Origin: Laccaria trichodermophora | Lineage: Eukaryota; Basidiomycota; Agaricomycetes; Agaricales; Hydnangiaceae | DNA length: 64,000 nucleotides | Direction of reading: 5' to 3' | NCBI GenBank assembly: GCA_018417955.1 | Contig: JACTVC010000021.1 | Span: 620,001-684,000, forward strand | Shown: positions 34,468-46,845 of the stretch, piece after piece | How the letters are laid out: every line of letters starts with the position of its first letter | Position numbering within the stretch: the first letter of the stretch is position 1 | Notes under the pieces: generated by a model | Seen by the model: only the letters and a program-made list of their open reading frames with translations | Databases searched by the model: none | What the model was told of the DNA's origin: nothing | Position numbers and translations under genes: made by a program

Positions 34468-36660
34468 TCCATTCATGTCTACACACTCTCTGTGTCACTC
34501 GGCACCTCTCCAACATTTCCCTCCACCTCACCCCTTCCTCTCTCTCCGTTCCCAAGCTAACAACCTTCCAACCAGTGGAAACTCTTCACATCCATGGAAC
34601 TCTACCTTCCCTGACTCAAGTACAGTGAATGCACTCATCTCATGGATGCCATGGTTCCCATCCTCAACTTTCTGGATTCTGAGGTCTTATCAGTGCCCCC
34701 CTAATTCCTGCAGGATTCCGGTCATTCCTGCGGATTCTGGTGGATTCCAGAGGAGTGAAATTTAGCAGAGAGGCCTGCTATTTTCATCATTCTGGTGCTT
34801 TACCATTCCAGTGGAATTTCGGCATTCTGGAATTGTGACCGGAATGGTCCCCGGATTGGCAAAAACGGAATGCAACTGGAATCCGGTTTGTTTGGCGCAA
34901 GCCCATTGCCAAACAATTGTTTGTTTGGCAACGGCTTTCATGCTCATCCAAACACAACCCTCTCTCCTCCCACCACCACCGTCGTCACTCCACGTAACCG
35001 CCCCCCTCATGTTGTGAGTGCCTGCCATGGGCTAAGTGACATGAGGGGGCTCACATCGACCACCACGCCGCTCACCTGACATCCAACAATGTTGCCAACA
35101 CCACAATGCTGTGCCACGTCACCACGGCACACGAACCAGGTAAGCACCCACAACCCCCTCTCCCCTCGTTTCTCAACACGAAAACCAGGTGCCACATTGC
35201 TGACTGCGATGTGGCACCAAAACAACGGCAACAGGTCTCACACCCCACAATGGCACCACCCCAGCACTCCCGAAACAATGTTCAGCACCCACACGAAACA
35301 CAACAGCACCACCTCACCCATGAAAACACCCCACCCAGCACCCATGATGGCCGCCCAGCACCCACGACAGTGCACAACAGTACACCGCATCCACGAAAAC
35401 ACCCCACCACCCACGAAAACACCCCAGTATATACGAAAACAACACGCTGCCCACGAAACAAAGCCCAGTGCCCATGTACACCTCCAATGGATGCAAAACA
35501 ACACCCCGCAGACACGAAACAGCACCCAGCGCCCACGAAACGACGCCCAGTGCCCATGCCAACGCCTAACACCCACAATGCAATGCCCAGCGGACACGAC
35601 GCCAACGAGGACAACAACATGCCAGGACGACAACACGCCAGGATGACAACATGCGAAAACGACAACACAACGCAATGACATGTCGACAATGCATGCCAAC
35701 GAGACCCTCCCCCTCCCCTGCTGCTCACCACTCCTTCCTCTCCCTACTGCTCACCCACTACCCACCATCCCCTTCCCCCTCCCTTACTCCCCCTCCTTTC
35801 CTGCTCACCACTCCCTCCCTCTCCCTACCCCCTTCATTCCCTACCCCCTGTCTTCATTCCCTACCCCCTGTCTTCATTCCCTCATTCCCTACCTCCCCTC
35901 TCCCTCACTGCCCCTCCCTTCAGTTCTTCCCCCCCTCTAGTTCTTCATTCCCCCCACTCCCCAGCACCCCTGGCCCTCCACTCCTTCCCCCTCACTCCCT
36001 CCACTCCCTCCACTTTTCCCCTCTCCCTCCACTCCTCCCCCTGCCTCCACTCCTCCCCCTCCCTCTATCTAGATTCAATGTAGATAAATTCCATCATGTA
36101 TTTTTAATAAATGAGTTGAAATGAATCTTCCCTCTTTAAGTATAAATGTCCTAAGGAATCCTAAGATTAAGTTGTCAGCAGAAGGCCTGAGTTAGATTCA
36201 GTCACATAATATCTCCTTACTTTGTCCAAGGTCTGATCAGAACTAATACTGAAAACTGATCAGCTTAAAAAGTACTGAGAGAAGTATGCAGAAGTGTGTA
36301 TTGGTGTAAATGTATGTTGTATCTGTGATTTTACTTCTATTCCAGTCCCATTCCTGCAGATTCCAGTCCCATTCCTCTGGAATCCACCGGAATCCACAGG
36401 AATGACCGGAATCCTGCAGGAATGGGAGGGGCACTGTAAAGTACTGCAGTCCAGTCCAGTCCAGTCCAGTTTTGTGCTTGCAGTCCAGTGGAGTCCAGTG
36501 GAGTCCAGTGGAGTCCAGTGGAGTCCAGTTTTGTGCTGGGAGTCCAGTGGAGTCCAGATTTGTGGATATTGCCAGTATGTAGTGAAGTCCAGTGGAATCC
36601 AGTGGAATCCAGTGGAGTCCATGTGGATTATGTGGGGGATGGTAAAGTACTGATCGGAGG
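34468..36660. repeat. low-complexity block: GGAATCC arms, minisatellites, polypyrimidine tract
   Basis: No gene seen. 34690-34755 (TTCCTGCAGGATTCCGGTCA and on) is the inverted counterpart of 36370-36425. 35285-35560 is a degenerate minisatellite with CCCACGAAAACACC units. 35705-36070 is an almost pure pyrimidine run of CTCCCTCCACTCCTCC type on the + strand. 36440-36620 is a minisatellite of CAGTCC and GTGGAGTCCA units. Open frames here are repeat artefacts. Confidence 0.7.
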
Positions 36661-36930
36661 GAGTGTATGCTTTCGGAATGGGATATGTTAAGAATTAGGC
36701 TCAGAAGGGGTCGATGACCAGTACGGTAGATCTGTTAACATGTAACACGAGAAATTTACAAGGAACTGATCATGAAAAATGGCATCACACAACTTGCAAT
36801 GCCAATGGTTGATCAAACATTCAGTCCTGTTCAAAGATTCAAGCAATACATAAGGTATAAGTAAGACTCTAAGAGATGTACACGAACAAAACCCAAAACA
36901 CTCACATACACAAGCATTCATTTATTCAAT
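36661..36930 (+). pseudogene. YYR-gene 3' remnant, copy B
   Basis: Only the post-stop flank of the YYR gene is present (TATGCTTTCGGAATGGGATA, then AGATCTGTTAACATGTAACA), matching 940-1230 and the tails of C, D and E. All coding exons are absent, and the minisatellite block lies in their place. Confidence 0.6.
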
Positions 36931-36949
36931 TCCTCATCAGCCTCAGATT

Positions 36950-37820
36950 GTAAAAGTCGTAAAAATCATAAAAGTCATAAACCTGTTCAACATCTCCCAG
37001 AGGCCCAAAATCAACCATTCAAACAAAGTCAACGCTACCTCCTCGCCCTCCTCCTCAACCAACTCCAAATCCCAACCCCAGTCAACCTCCTCACAAGCAC
37101 CTTCGAAACAACAGCACACACACCAATACCCACAAGCACGAGGTAACTCCCCCGTCCGCCTGTTGAGAGGTACAAATCACGTCAAGCTTCTCAGTTGCGT
37201 CAGGGTCTTCTTTGAGGGGTGGTGGTGGTAGTGGAAGAATTTGGGTTAGAGGAGGAAGAACTTGGGTTAGAGGAGGAAGGAGGGCAGGAGGGAGAGAGGG
37301 ATGAAGACGTCTTGTCGCCTAATACACGTAAGATGACAGACTGAAGAAGAGTGATGGGCCATGAACCCGACGAAGTACATCAAGCTCCGATATCAATGTT
37401 CAACATGGAGGACGTACTAAGTCTACTTGCTTTGGTCTTGTGCTAGAGGCCGAGCATCTGAGGGGCGAAGATATCAAGATGAACCACCCTTGGCAGCTAG
37501 ATTGGAGAGGATTGAGGGGGTGGAGGAGAGGGTTGGGGAGGTGCAGAGGGGTGTTGGGTATCATGAGGAGGCAGTTGGGCGATGTGAGGAGGTGGTTGGG
37601 CAGAGGGAGCGAGAGGTGCAGGAACGGGAGCAGGCAGTTAAAAGGAGGGAGGAAGAGGTGGAGGAGAGGGAGGAGAAGGTCATGCAACTTGAGCAAGATG
37701 TTGATGAGCAGGAACGGGCACTTGATCAGAGAGGATCTAAGCTTGAAGAACGTTCCAAGCAGGTTGAAGAGGTGGAAACGTGTTCTCTTTAACTTGGTGC
37801 TCCCAATGCATCTGGTTGAC
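36950..37820. pseudogene. coiled-coil gene copy B with internal inversion
   Basis: 36950-37370 matches the 3' part of the other copies and is in the minus-strand sense. 37440-37820 carries the heptad region on the + strand (ARLERIEGVEERVGEVQRGV, then EEEVEEREEKVMQLEQDVDE), opposite to all other copies. The join is near 37370-37440, after GATGGGCCATGAA. The helix is open over about 115 codons but has no membrane tail, so the gene is broken by an inversion. Confidence 0.6.
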
Positions 37821-39770
37821 TCCAAACGCCTGGAAATATCTGAGGGCAAACCGTAGCCCAGCATAGCCCCCAATCAGCCAAACAGAAAGACTTGCGATTG
37901 AATTTGAAATAATAAGAATGACCATGACTTTTTTCTTTCAGATTCAGCTTTTGATGTCCTGGAACCGCACTTCACGTTCCTCTATTCCGGACCCTGTATC
38001 AGTGACGCCAAGACCGCCTGCATTGCTTGACATCATGGCCAACAGTTGTCAGTGGCAAATTGGCAACAATCTTTAAAAGGCGAGTGCACAAAGATAAGTG
38101 GTTCAAATGGGCCAGCTTGGGGTGTCCATCAACACCAATGATGATCGATGACTTGCAAGCCTCAGTGTACTAGGACTCAGCATGAGGGACCATGAAGACA
38201 TTAGGCTTGGCTGGTGCGTCAGACTGCCAGCGCTCTGTTGAGGTTCAATCTGGGACTACTGCTGACTTCGCTGGAAGGAGGGACCATCTAGAAGCCAAGG
38301 GCCTGCATAAAAAGATAATATCGGGGTGATCAGTCCAACTTGCCATTCAGGAGAGCTCCAAGGAACTTTAAGACTTTACCCTGGTGCTAGATGCCTTCGT
38401 TGTTGTCTAAAATCAGGGTAGTGCCAACTTGATGCCAACCAAGTTGTCGAATTTCCGCAAGGGAGTTTGGAGCTGCCCCCTCCTTTCGTCAGATCTGTCT
38501 GCCTGCCTATAAATTGAAAATTCAGTATGTACCACATTGTCCACCTTTGAAGAAGGATTTCCATAAATTTATGGCAAAATGTAGTCTAGGTTCACGTGTG
38601 GGGTCCGAACCGTGGTACAGATATTCGGTACCAGTTGACACACGTGCCAACCACTCAATGCCAAATAGCATGCTCGCGTCAACTAATTAGCAGTTTATTA
38701 CGTGTCTTCAGCCTTACTTCTCTGTCTGTCCTTTACACAATCCATGCTAGCATAATTTTAGATAGTTTTACACATTTAATTGAGCCTCGTTGCTACATGC
38801 GAAGTACAGTGTCGAAAACAACGGCTGGTGCTTCTGTATTAAGTACATCGGCTACCTGCAACACCTAGCAAAGCCTACATCTGCCCATTGGACGTATCTG
38901 ACCCTATCTTCTGTTTGGAAGAGGCATGCAGTCCACTCCCCACCTTCCAGCTTCACCACTTATTTGGCCTCCCTAACCAACTTCTTCTCAATAACCTGCA
39001 CGAAAAACGAGGTCAAGGCAGCCCGTGTTGAAATCAAATCAGCAAGCATAAATTGTCGCGTGATCAAGAGAAGAAAGGGAATAATATTCCGGTTGTCTCT
39101 GTGGGGTCCAGAGGCAAACGGATGGATAACTACAGTATAGGGCTTCGTATATATACTGTAGACTACGAAATAAAAGGGGTAAAGGCAAAACACCCATAAG
39201 GATGCACGGAAACAATCAAATGTAAGTAATGTACCTGAAATCCAAGATGGGGCACATTGCACATGCTCGTAAAGCTCCCGAAATTCCAACAGCCCGAACA
39301 GGTTTGATCTCGGTAAAGGGTGTGTGTGTCGATGGAAACTCTCCGAGAGTCCAGTGCGCAGCATCCAATGCATCGAATAGACTGTTTGATTTGTCGCGTT
39401 TCGTTTGGCGGGGCGTGTGTTGCCTTGGTGTTACCGTAGTGTTGTGGGTGCTCCACTTGGAGTGGACTGCAAAGCCGTATGTAGACGCTTTTTCGCTGGA
39501 CCTGATGACGCGGATGGCAAGTTTTCGTCCATCGTTTCTTGGTCGGTAGCTGGTGGTGATATTAGTAATACCACTGAAGTCATGCGGTGGCTGTGATATA
39601 TCGCCTTATAAGGCAATAATCGACAACTTTGAATTTGAATGTTGGGCGCGCCTGTCGACCTCCCTTCCCCTTAAAAGAGACAAACGTGATATTTATAGGG
39701 CTGACTACGGGAGACTAGGCAAAATGTGAACACGGTGAACGTTGATGCTGAAAAATGTGTGGGAACTGAT
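37821..39770. other. no gene recognised
   Basis: Non-repetitive sequence with only short open frames in several phases, none with recognisable motifs, intron-linked continuity or a second copy in the window. Confidence 0.4.
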
Positions 39771-39822
39771 CTGAAATGATTCATCTGCCCAAACACTCGC
39801 TTCGTTTACAACAACTATACAC

Positions 39823-40248
39823 CATGTCCAGCGTGCCCAATCTCCCAGCCAAGACAACCCCAACTACAAATCCATCTTCAAGTACGTTCCACCCTCAGGC
39901 CTCATCGATGCCTCATCCCCCTACGAACGCTCACGAACACAGCACCTCTCTCCCCCGAGGCACAAGCAATCAAAGAGGGATTCGAGCTGATGGGTGCGAT
40001 ACACGATCCTCGGGCTGGGATGGGGAGGATTCCAAGGCTCCCCTGAGCTGATTCGGACCCTAATACACCTCCACCACCCAGGCCGATGGGACTGGGAATA
40101 GCCCCAGGACGCAGCGTTCATAAGGACGCCGAGGAACCCCTCTCGCCTGAAGCACAGGCCATCGCAGATGGGTTCAAGAAGATTTTGGGTGGACAGCCGG
40201 ACCCGCCGATGGGGTATGGGAGGATACCGCGGGCGTCTGAGTCTGAGT
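39823..40248 (+). pseudogene. small decayed gene with a repeated LSPEAQAI motif
   Basis: In one frame the + strand reads LSPEAQAIKEGFELMG, then DPRAGMGRIPR, and further on LSPEAQAIADGFKKILG, then DPPMGYGRIPR, i.e. the same unit twice. A TGA between them (40048-40050) sits in a CGA position. The upstream part (YKSIFKYVPPSGLIDASSPY) is open in another frame, so an intron or frameshift is needed to join it. I do not recognise the family. It could be a real short protein gene with one intron. Confidence 0.35.
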
Positions 40249-40561
40249 AGTGGTGAGTCTTCACAATGTGGAGGCAAGTGTTGTACGATTATACCTATGT
40301 GAACTTTACTTGGTACGCTGAAGGAGGGGTTGTTATAGAAAGAAGGACTGCATATATGTTGTACAATATACAAGATGATTGAAAGGTGGCCCATGGCGTT
40401 TCGTGAAGTAGCGTATAATCAACATATCGTAGCGGAGGTGGGTATCACTGAGAAGCGAACGAAAACGAAAATAATGTTCGAAAGGTTCAAGCAGACCCAA
40501 TTACACACTCACTGCGCTGAAAACCTCATCAGTACAAAACGTGAAAATAACCAAAAGAAAC

Positions 40562-43500
40562 TCACACCACACCCTCTCCACGCCGATACCTTTTCTGCCA
40601 TGTCGACTTTATAATCCACGTCGGTCTAGCGCTTTTCAGCACTTGGAACTGATGCTCTGGCAGGCGGGGGTGCGAATACCCTGCTTGGATCGGAAGCCAG
40701 GCACCACCTGTCTCGCCGCTGCCATTGCGTTCCCAGATACACACGTTGACATTAGATGGTCCCTGCCAATGGAGATACAAATCCTCAGGCTCAAAGGTCC
40801 AACACGGGGTTTTTGAAGGTGGTGAGCGTATGTGAGAGGCACTGGAGGAAGTGAAATATCGGATATGGAGGTCTTTGTTGCGGATCTTGGAATAGCGCAT
40901 AGTGATAGTAAGAACCGAGTAGGCTTTATACCCTTGTGCTTTGTCGAAAGCTGCTGGAACAGGTGACCGGCGTTGAGAACTCGGAGTAGGGTGGACATGA
41001 GAGTCTGGATGAAAATATATGAACAAAAGCACCAGACGGTACTAGGAAAAGAAGGAATCTGACCAGATGTAACCGTGGGATTGGGATTCTCCAATGTTGA
41101 GGGCCTGTTACAACGAACGATAGGTAACTTTGGCCCAGGTGCAGACGGAAACGGAAGGCAAATGAGTAGGGTCTTTTTGAGTGGAGACTTCCGTTTCTTC
41201 TGTACCGTTGTCAGAACAAACGAGATCGAAAAGACAACGTGAAAGGTCTAACTGAAGAACGCGGTTCCCAGATTGAATCCGAGCTGTCGGTCTCACCGTC
41301 GTCGATGTAGTCGTGGTCATCATAATCATCGTCATCAGCTTCTTCATCGTGATGATCAAGCGGCGCATCGTCCAAACTTTTAAATGGGCGACGGCGATAA
41401 GCTCGAAAGCACACCTTCAGCGTCAGTTATGAAACATGATGAAAGGGGGGTGACTATACCTGGGCGACGAGCCGGTGTCGTACTACGTAGGTAGAAGAGC
41501 GCGATCTGGAGGGGTCTTCAAAGGCTGGGAGCCGTGATCAAGAGGCGGGGGTTTCCAACCCCTCAGGGGTTGCTCGCTGCCTTCCCGAGGTTTCATAAGA
41601 GATTGGGAGCTACGAGCCGGTGGTCCCATACAAGGTCGTAAACCGAGAACCAAAGGTGCAATTACTCGTTGAAATCCAGGATCCCAGGGTCTTAGAGCCT
41701 GAGCACTACGATCCGTGTTAGAGTCTGGGGGAGTCTTAAGCCCAACGGAAATCCCATGCTGAGCAAATGCGTTTTGAGTGTTAAGCAATGTCGTCCCTCC
41801 CTTCCCCCGCTTAATGACATATTGAACACCCTTGAAAGGCAGAATCAGCGTGAAAGGACTACCAAAGGAACATCCAAATCCGATTCCGAGTCGTCCGAGA
41901 TCTCAATAAAGACCTTCTCAACATTCTGGGTACCGCTGAGGTGTTGTCTTTGATTCTGGAGCGTATGGTGTCCACTATCAGATAGACCGTCGTGTAGTAT
42001 CGGGCGGTCAATGAAGCCTTTGTGACTTGTCGTTACGCCTTCGTCCTCGTTGGCAGTCCACCGGGGTTCAAAGTATAATCTGTCATAGACATGCCGACCC
42101 GTCACATAGACCGACGCACAGAAGAGGGAGGCGATGATGAAGATGATGGTGAAAAGAAAGATGAAATCACGGCAAGCTACCGCCAATGGCATGGCCGTAA
42201 GGCAAGCGTTCTGTGGATTTAAAATGGGTGGTGGAACAGTGGGGAGAGATAGAAAGGACGTACTTTGAGATCATAGCTGAATGAAAGTGAAAACAAGACA
42301 GGGAGATCGACAAAGGGGACGCGATCCTTACGTAAGCCACGGGACTCGTGACAGCGACCAGCCCAATGATCAAGTGTTTCGTTTTCCCCGTGTTCTTGCA
42401 AGCGTACTATGCAGCTGAGCGTCCAATGTCCCATTCCCCATGATGTTATTAGGAAGAAGTCCACGCTTGAGCAATGGGATCGGGGAAAGCAAGCGGCCTA
42501 CCCAACGATGGCTGTCTTGGAGGTTAGCACCTGTTCGGTAGGATCAGACTCGGTAACTCACCCCAATAGATGAATTTCCTCAAAGCAGACGTGGGGCCAA
42601 ACAGCAACACGGAGGATATCTAGTAACGGCAACGTCGAAGACATGTTTGAGGCGTAATTCTGTGTGAAGTCTATCGGTACCCGGAGAACTAGAAGCGCAG
42701 GGGGTACATACGTCGAAAAGAGCTAGCATCGTTTCTCTTCGGAAGTCGGGGAAGTGTACGATGACTGTTCTCTCATCAACTTCGTCGTCGTAGTAACTGG
42801 AGACGTCCTGTCGGAAAGTCATTGAAAAGATCGGGAGGAAAGGCGAAGCCTGAGGGCCCTTCATTGTCAACCGGAAATGGTAGGTACACTTAAAGTGACA
42901 TTCTTGACGTCCTCGGTATCAGTAAGCGGTCGACCTTCGGTTGGAGAAACGACGGTCCCGATGCCCTGTTGCATTGTCAGTGAAGGTAGAAAAGATTTGA
43001 GTACGGAAGTTGATTAACCTTCAGCATGTCTTGAAGAACTCGTGCAACTTCACAAGAACCGCAGGGAAGTTCAACATAAAGGGTCCCTTCATCTTTGTTT
43101 GATCTGGACAGCTGGTGGAAGGAGATAGCCAAACAAAACGGGAGATGCTCTAGATGACGATGGTAAGGACTCTAGGGTGAAGAAAGAGGAGATTTCGTTA
43201 GCTTACGCCGTCATTAAGAAGAAACAACCTCTCCCGCTGAGAAGCCTGTTGTGCCGGCCAACGGCTTCAATGTCAGAAAGCTTCTCGACTTTTGAGAAAC
43301 GGATAAAGCCACTCCCTGAGGCTCCGCTAACAGTGTGAAGGAACACCATCCTCGCACAACAAGAAGACCTGGTCGTCGAACGCCGAAATCGTAGTGTAGG
43401 CTGTCCCATCCCGCGACATGCAGAATTATCGGAGTACTTGGTAGTGTTGCAATGGCGAGCTTTTCATCGTTGATAAGAGTCTCATCGAAAGCCTAAACAT
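40562..43500 (-). CDS. gene X: multi-exon gene with predicted membrane segments (exon limits tentative)
   Basis: A run of minus-strand frames separated by intron-like gaps. At 42870-42712 the frame reads SPFLPIFSMTFRQDVSSYY, then RTVIVHFPDFRRETMLALFD. A GTATGT intron (42711-42620) leads to SSVLLFGPTSALRKFIYWG (42619-42562), then an intron with GTGAGT and branch point TGCTAAC (42561-42512). Further on KHLIIGLVAVTSPVAY is joined over a GTAAGG intron to RDFIFLFTIIFIIASLFCAS near 42170. Three hydrophobic segments are visible. The tail is acidic (ISDDSESDLDVP; EEADDDDYDDHD near 41330). 43440-43350 gives DGTAYTTISAFDDQVFLLCEDG. Frames 41108-40562 may be a separate gene. I do not recognise the family. 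A fragment is duplicated at 58566-60470. Confidence 0.35.
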
Positions 43501-44206
43501 TCATGAGAGGTGAGAGTGCGAGCATGATGGAAGATATGCACAGATGGTCCTATAAGAAGAAATTTGGACAAAGGTACGTATTGAGAAACTTCGCCGCCAT
43601 CATGACGTGGCGAAGACCTGTTCGCCGTGGACCTCTTCAGTATGGTTTGGGAGACGGCGCCGTGTTTGTTGGTAGACTCGAAGGACGCGACGTTGAAGTC
43701 AGAGGTGAAGTGGAATAGAGGCGAACCGCACTCGGATATAGTTGGGCGATTGGAAAGTTCACTGAACGAGGTAGGGCGTTGTAAGCAAACGTATTGTCAG
43801 ATGGTAAGTACTTACGACGACGGGGAACATTGGGGCCCGTGTAACGATCTTAGTTGCTGTAGGTGTTGGTCAGGTAGAAGACGAGCGCACTGCGTTCAAA
43901 CGTCAACACCTCTCTTCCTCCCGTCGCGCCATCAGAACTGTATCGTTTCCACCTCTCTCCCTGGAATCGTGGCTCCTCATGAACTTGCGCTCTGGTACTT
44001 TTTCCAACTTGAGAGCTTGAGAGGCAAGTGCATGCCCTGAATGGAGGAAAGGGGAGCTACTTGGTCAACTGGAGGCGTACTCTGGCGACGGTTGATGCAT
44101 AAGCGGCATTGTCTCGTGCATAATGCTCAATGAAGGCGGTCCGATGACTCTTTCCTTCAATCGTTCGTCCTGCTAACATTTCAACAGGTTCTGGTTGGAA
44201 GCAGCG
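43501..44206. other. shared upstream region of gene X and YYR copy C
   Basis: 43500-43800 reappears at 59035-59320 and 60064-60115 in front of copy E. 44170-44206 has TGCTAACATTTCAACAG just before the YYR start, a branch point plus acceptor, so the YYR gene probably has an intron in its 5' leader. The same motif precedes copies D (TGCTAATATTTGTACAG) and E. Confidence 0.45.
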
Positions 44207-45651
44207 ATGTCTACTCTGCCTGGTCATGATCATACGTCTAGTTCCACTCCCTCTTTAGACGGCAAAGAGGGTACAGATTCATCTGCGGAAGCAGGAAAGT
44301 CAACGAAAAGAACGGGTCTCAGCTATGGTGCGCCCTATCCTGAAAATCTACTGCTGGCTTGAATGGCTAATCTACTCACGCAGTTTATTATCGTCTATAC
44401 ACCCAACTCGGTGCATTCCAATCAATTCACCCCATTTACCACAACGACCGTTCAATTGGCCGCATTCCAACGAAATCTTTTCCCCATCCTCATACCGTGA
44501 CATCTATCAAGCGATCCCTATGCAAACTTGAGGGCCTTTTGGGGCCCGACAAGGCGCTTGTTTTCGCACCTCTCTCAAGCCCAGCACCCAGAGAAGACTC
44601 TGCCCGCATCTCTTTGACTGCTCCTAGGCCTGTTTGAACATGATCCGATCGCGCTGGTTGTCGAGTCGGAGAAGCGGACCAAGGAGGTCTCGCAGTCGGA
44701 GAGTCAGCTGCCGGAATGCCCTGATAATACCAACATCCACTACGGCAAATCTTGTAACGTCTCCTACCCAAATACTGCACTTATCATCAGCCTCGCAGTA
44801 TACTATCGTGTTTATTCATCAGAGGGAGAAGGAGAAGAAAAGGCAAAGACATCCTTCGACGAAAATGACATTTCGTTAGGATGCATCAACACCCTCTTCG
44901 TCGCGCCCCCTCACACCGCTGGGTCATTGAAAGCATGCATCGCAAACGTTGAAGGCCTCGTTACGCCGGGTCACGCACTCTACAAGGACATGGAACTCTT
45001 CCAAGACGTGAATAGTGATGCCGCGATGAGCGACACCGATGTTATAGACTTCCAAGGTGACAATTATCCGGGCAGTGATGAAGGCGATTACGTAGCTCTT
45101 GTCAAAACAGCCCCCAATACAGCAGCGGACAAAAAGACTAAGCCTACACCAGGTAAAGTCCCCGGCGACCATCCACTATACCCTGCAGCAACAAACCGTG
45201 CATCTCAAGGTGGACCAGCGACAAAACTCATGAAACCCGCTCGAATACTTTATACTAATGGTGAGTGACGTTCCTCCGATTATCCGATCCTCATCCCATG
45301 AGTCCCACAGCACGCTACGAAGTAAACAAGCACACCTGGCTATCAGTAATTTAAGATGAGATCGTTCACACCGATGGAGTTGTCGTCTCCATGATAAACT
45401 GGATTGACAATCGTATGTCTTTCCTTTTCTGCTTTATCACAGATCATTGACGCTTTGTCGGAACAGGGTATTATCCAGTATACATGGCGATCAATTCTAA
45501 GGGTGAAAAAGGCTGTAAGTTGCCGGTTTGCCTTTTGGTCACTAGCTTGATGTTGATTTTCTTTGGCAGTTGTGGAACAGGGTGAGTGGCCTTCTCTCTC
45601 TTTCGGAGTATTTGATAACCACCGTTTGCTAGAATACATTAATTTTATCTG
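44207..45651 (+). pseudogene. YYR-repeat gene copy C, two lesions
   Basis: ATG at 44207 (MSTLPGHDHTSSSTPSLDG). Exons 44207-44327, 44384-44744, 44799-45260 and 45311 onward match copy D. In exon 2 eight bases are missing after GCTCCT (near 44625) relative to D and E, which shifts the frame and gives TGA soon after. In the tail exon the text TATCAGTAATTTAAGATGAG has a TAA (45352-45354) where copy E has AGTGAA. The intron between repeats 1 and 2 starts GCAAAT rather than GCAAGT. The second repeat itself is open (YYRVYSSEGEGEEKAKTSFD...VALVK). Inactive unless the frameshift is bypassed. Confidence 0.7.
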
Positions 45652-45904
45652 ATTGCTTAACATTAGAGAGTGTGTATGCTTTCGGAATGGGATATGTCGG
45701 GACTTAGGCCAAGAATGGGTCGATGTGCTGGTACCGTACTAGATCTGTAATGCAAGAAATGAGGAAACCGATTACGAAAGCGAAGCAGACATCGCGCAAC
45801 TGCAATTGCCGACTGTTCAAACTTTGTTCAATACCATTGCCACCATCCTGAAACAAAGCGACGTTCCAACCGGCCTCGCTGTAACCGTCCGCATCGTCTT
45901 CGCT

Positions 45905-46745
45905 ACCAGGCCGCTGAGTCACACTCAGCGTTGTGCCGGTCGCGCAACTGTTGTTAAAGTCACCGACTGTCACTGACTGTGACTTTTCGCAACCAAACAC
46001 AACCGCGACTTTACGGGGTGCCAGGGGTGTCCTTTTCTATTATGTAACAAAATTTTAGGTGTAGAGACTTCTGAGATTTTCGAGATTTTGACATTCATTT
46101 TACTGTGCTCGACATTTATGGCTACATAGATGATGGGGCAGTGCATTGATACACTGATATTGAAGTAAAGTATTCATTGAGCGCGTCGTTTGCCTCACTT
46201 TTGACAGTACTGCCCTCAGCATCAACTTGAAAGTCAAGAAGCTTGAACAACTCAACTTCATCCTGAGGCCTCTCACATTGCTCACTTGCTGTAAGCTTTG
46301 ACTCAATAAGACTTTGTGAAGTAGAATAGATCCTTGATGGTAATGCAGAGCGCAAGGAGAGCGCGTCAGGCGAAGTTCTGGCAGGTCCTTTCTCACAACT
46401 TTCTCACGATCTACGGTCGGTGACTGACCAAAGGACGCAGAACAACTGTCACAGAGCGATACGCAGAATGGACTGTGGTAGATAAGAGCATGATATAGAG
46501 GAATCTAAAACAGTGGTAGATACAGAATGTGATGTAGGAATCACTGCGTGGCGTTAGAAGACCCCGCAGTGCTGAGGGAGGAGATGTAGCACGCGCCCAG
46601 AGCCAGGACCCCATGGGACCGCGCAAGGTTGCGAACGTTTGGCTGTTGACGACCTTTGGTGACTCTCTCACGATTTACGGTCGGTGACTGTGACCTCAGG
46701 TCGCCGACCCGCACAACGCTGAGTCACAGACTCACACTAGCGCCA
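45905..46745. mobile_element. possible 0.8-kb element with imperfect inverted ends
   Basis: CACTCAGCGTTGTGCCGGTCG near 45921 and CGACCCGCACAACGCTGAGT near 46704 are inverted, and a second pair (CACCGACTGTCACTGACTGTGA near 45960 and GGTCGGTGACTGTGACC near 46680) lies just inside. It separates the tail of copy C from the leader of copy D, where copy E has continuous sequence. The minus strand has a short frame (DEVELFKLLDFQVDAEG) without recognisable motifs. No clear TSD was established. Confidence 0.35.
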
Positions 46746-46845
46746 ATGCCTCGTGGATGGGCGCATGACAAAGGCGTGCGCGATATCTTTTTCCTCAGAT
46801 CGTCCGTTTTGCTAATATTTGTACAGGTTCTGGTTGGAAACAGCA

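Noticed and set aside
35089..36124. 150-190 codon ORFs over 35.1-36.1 kb
   Set aside because: They translate a minisatellite and a polypyrimidine run. Long frames in several phases come from the base composition.
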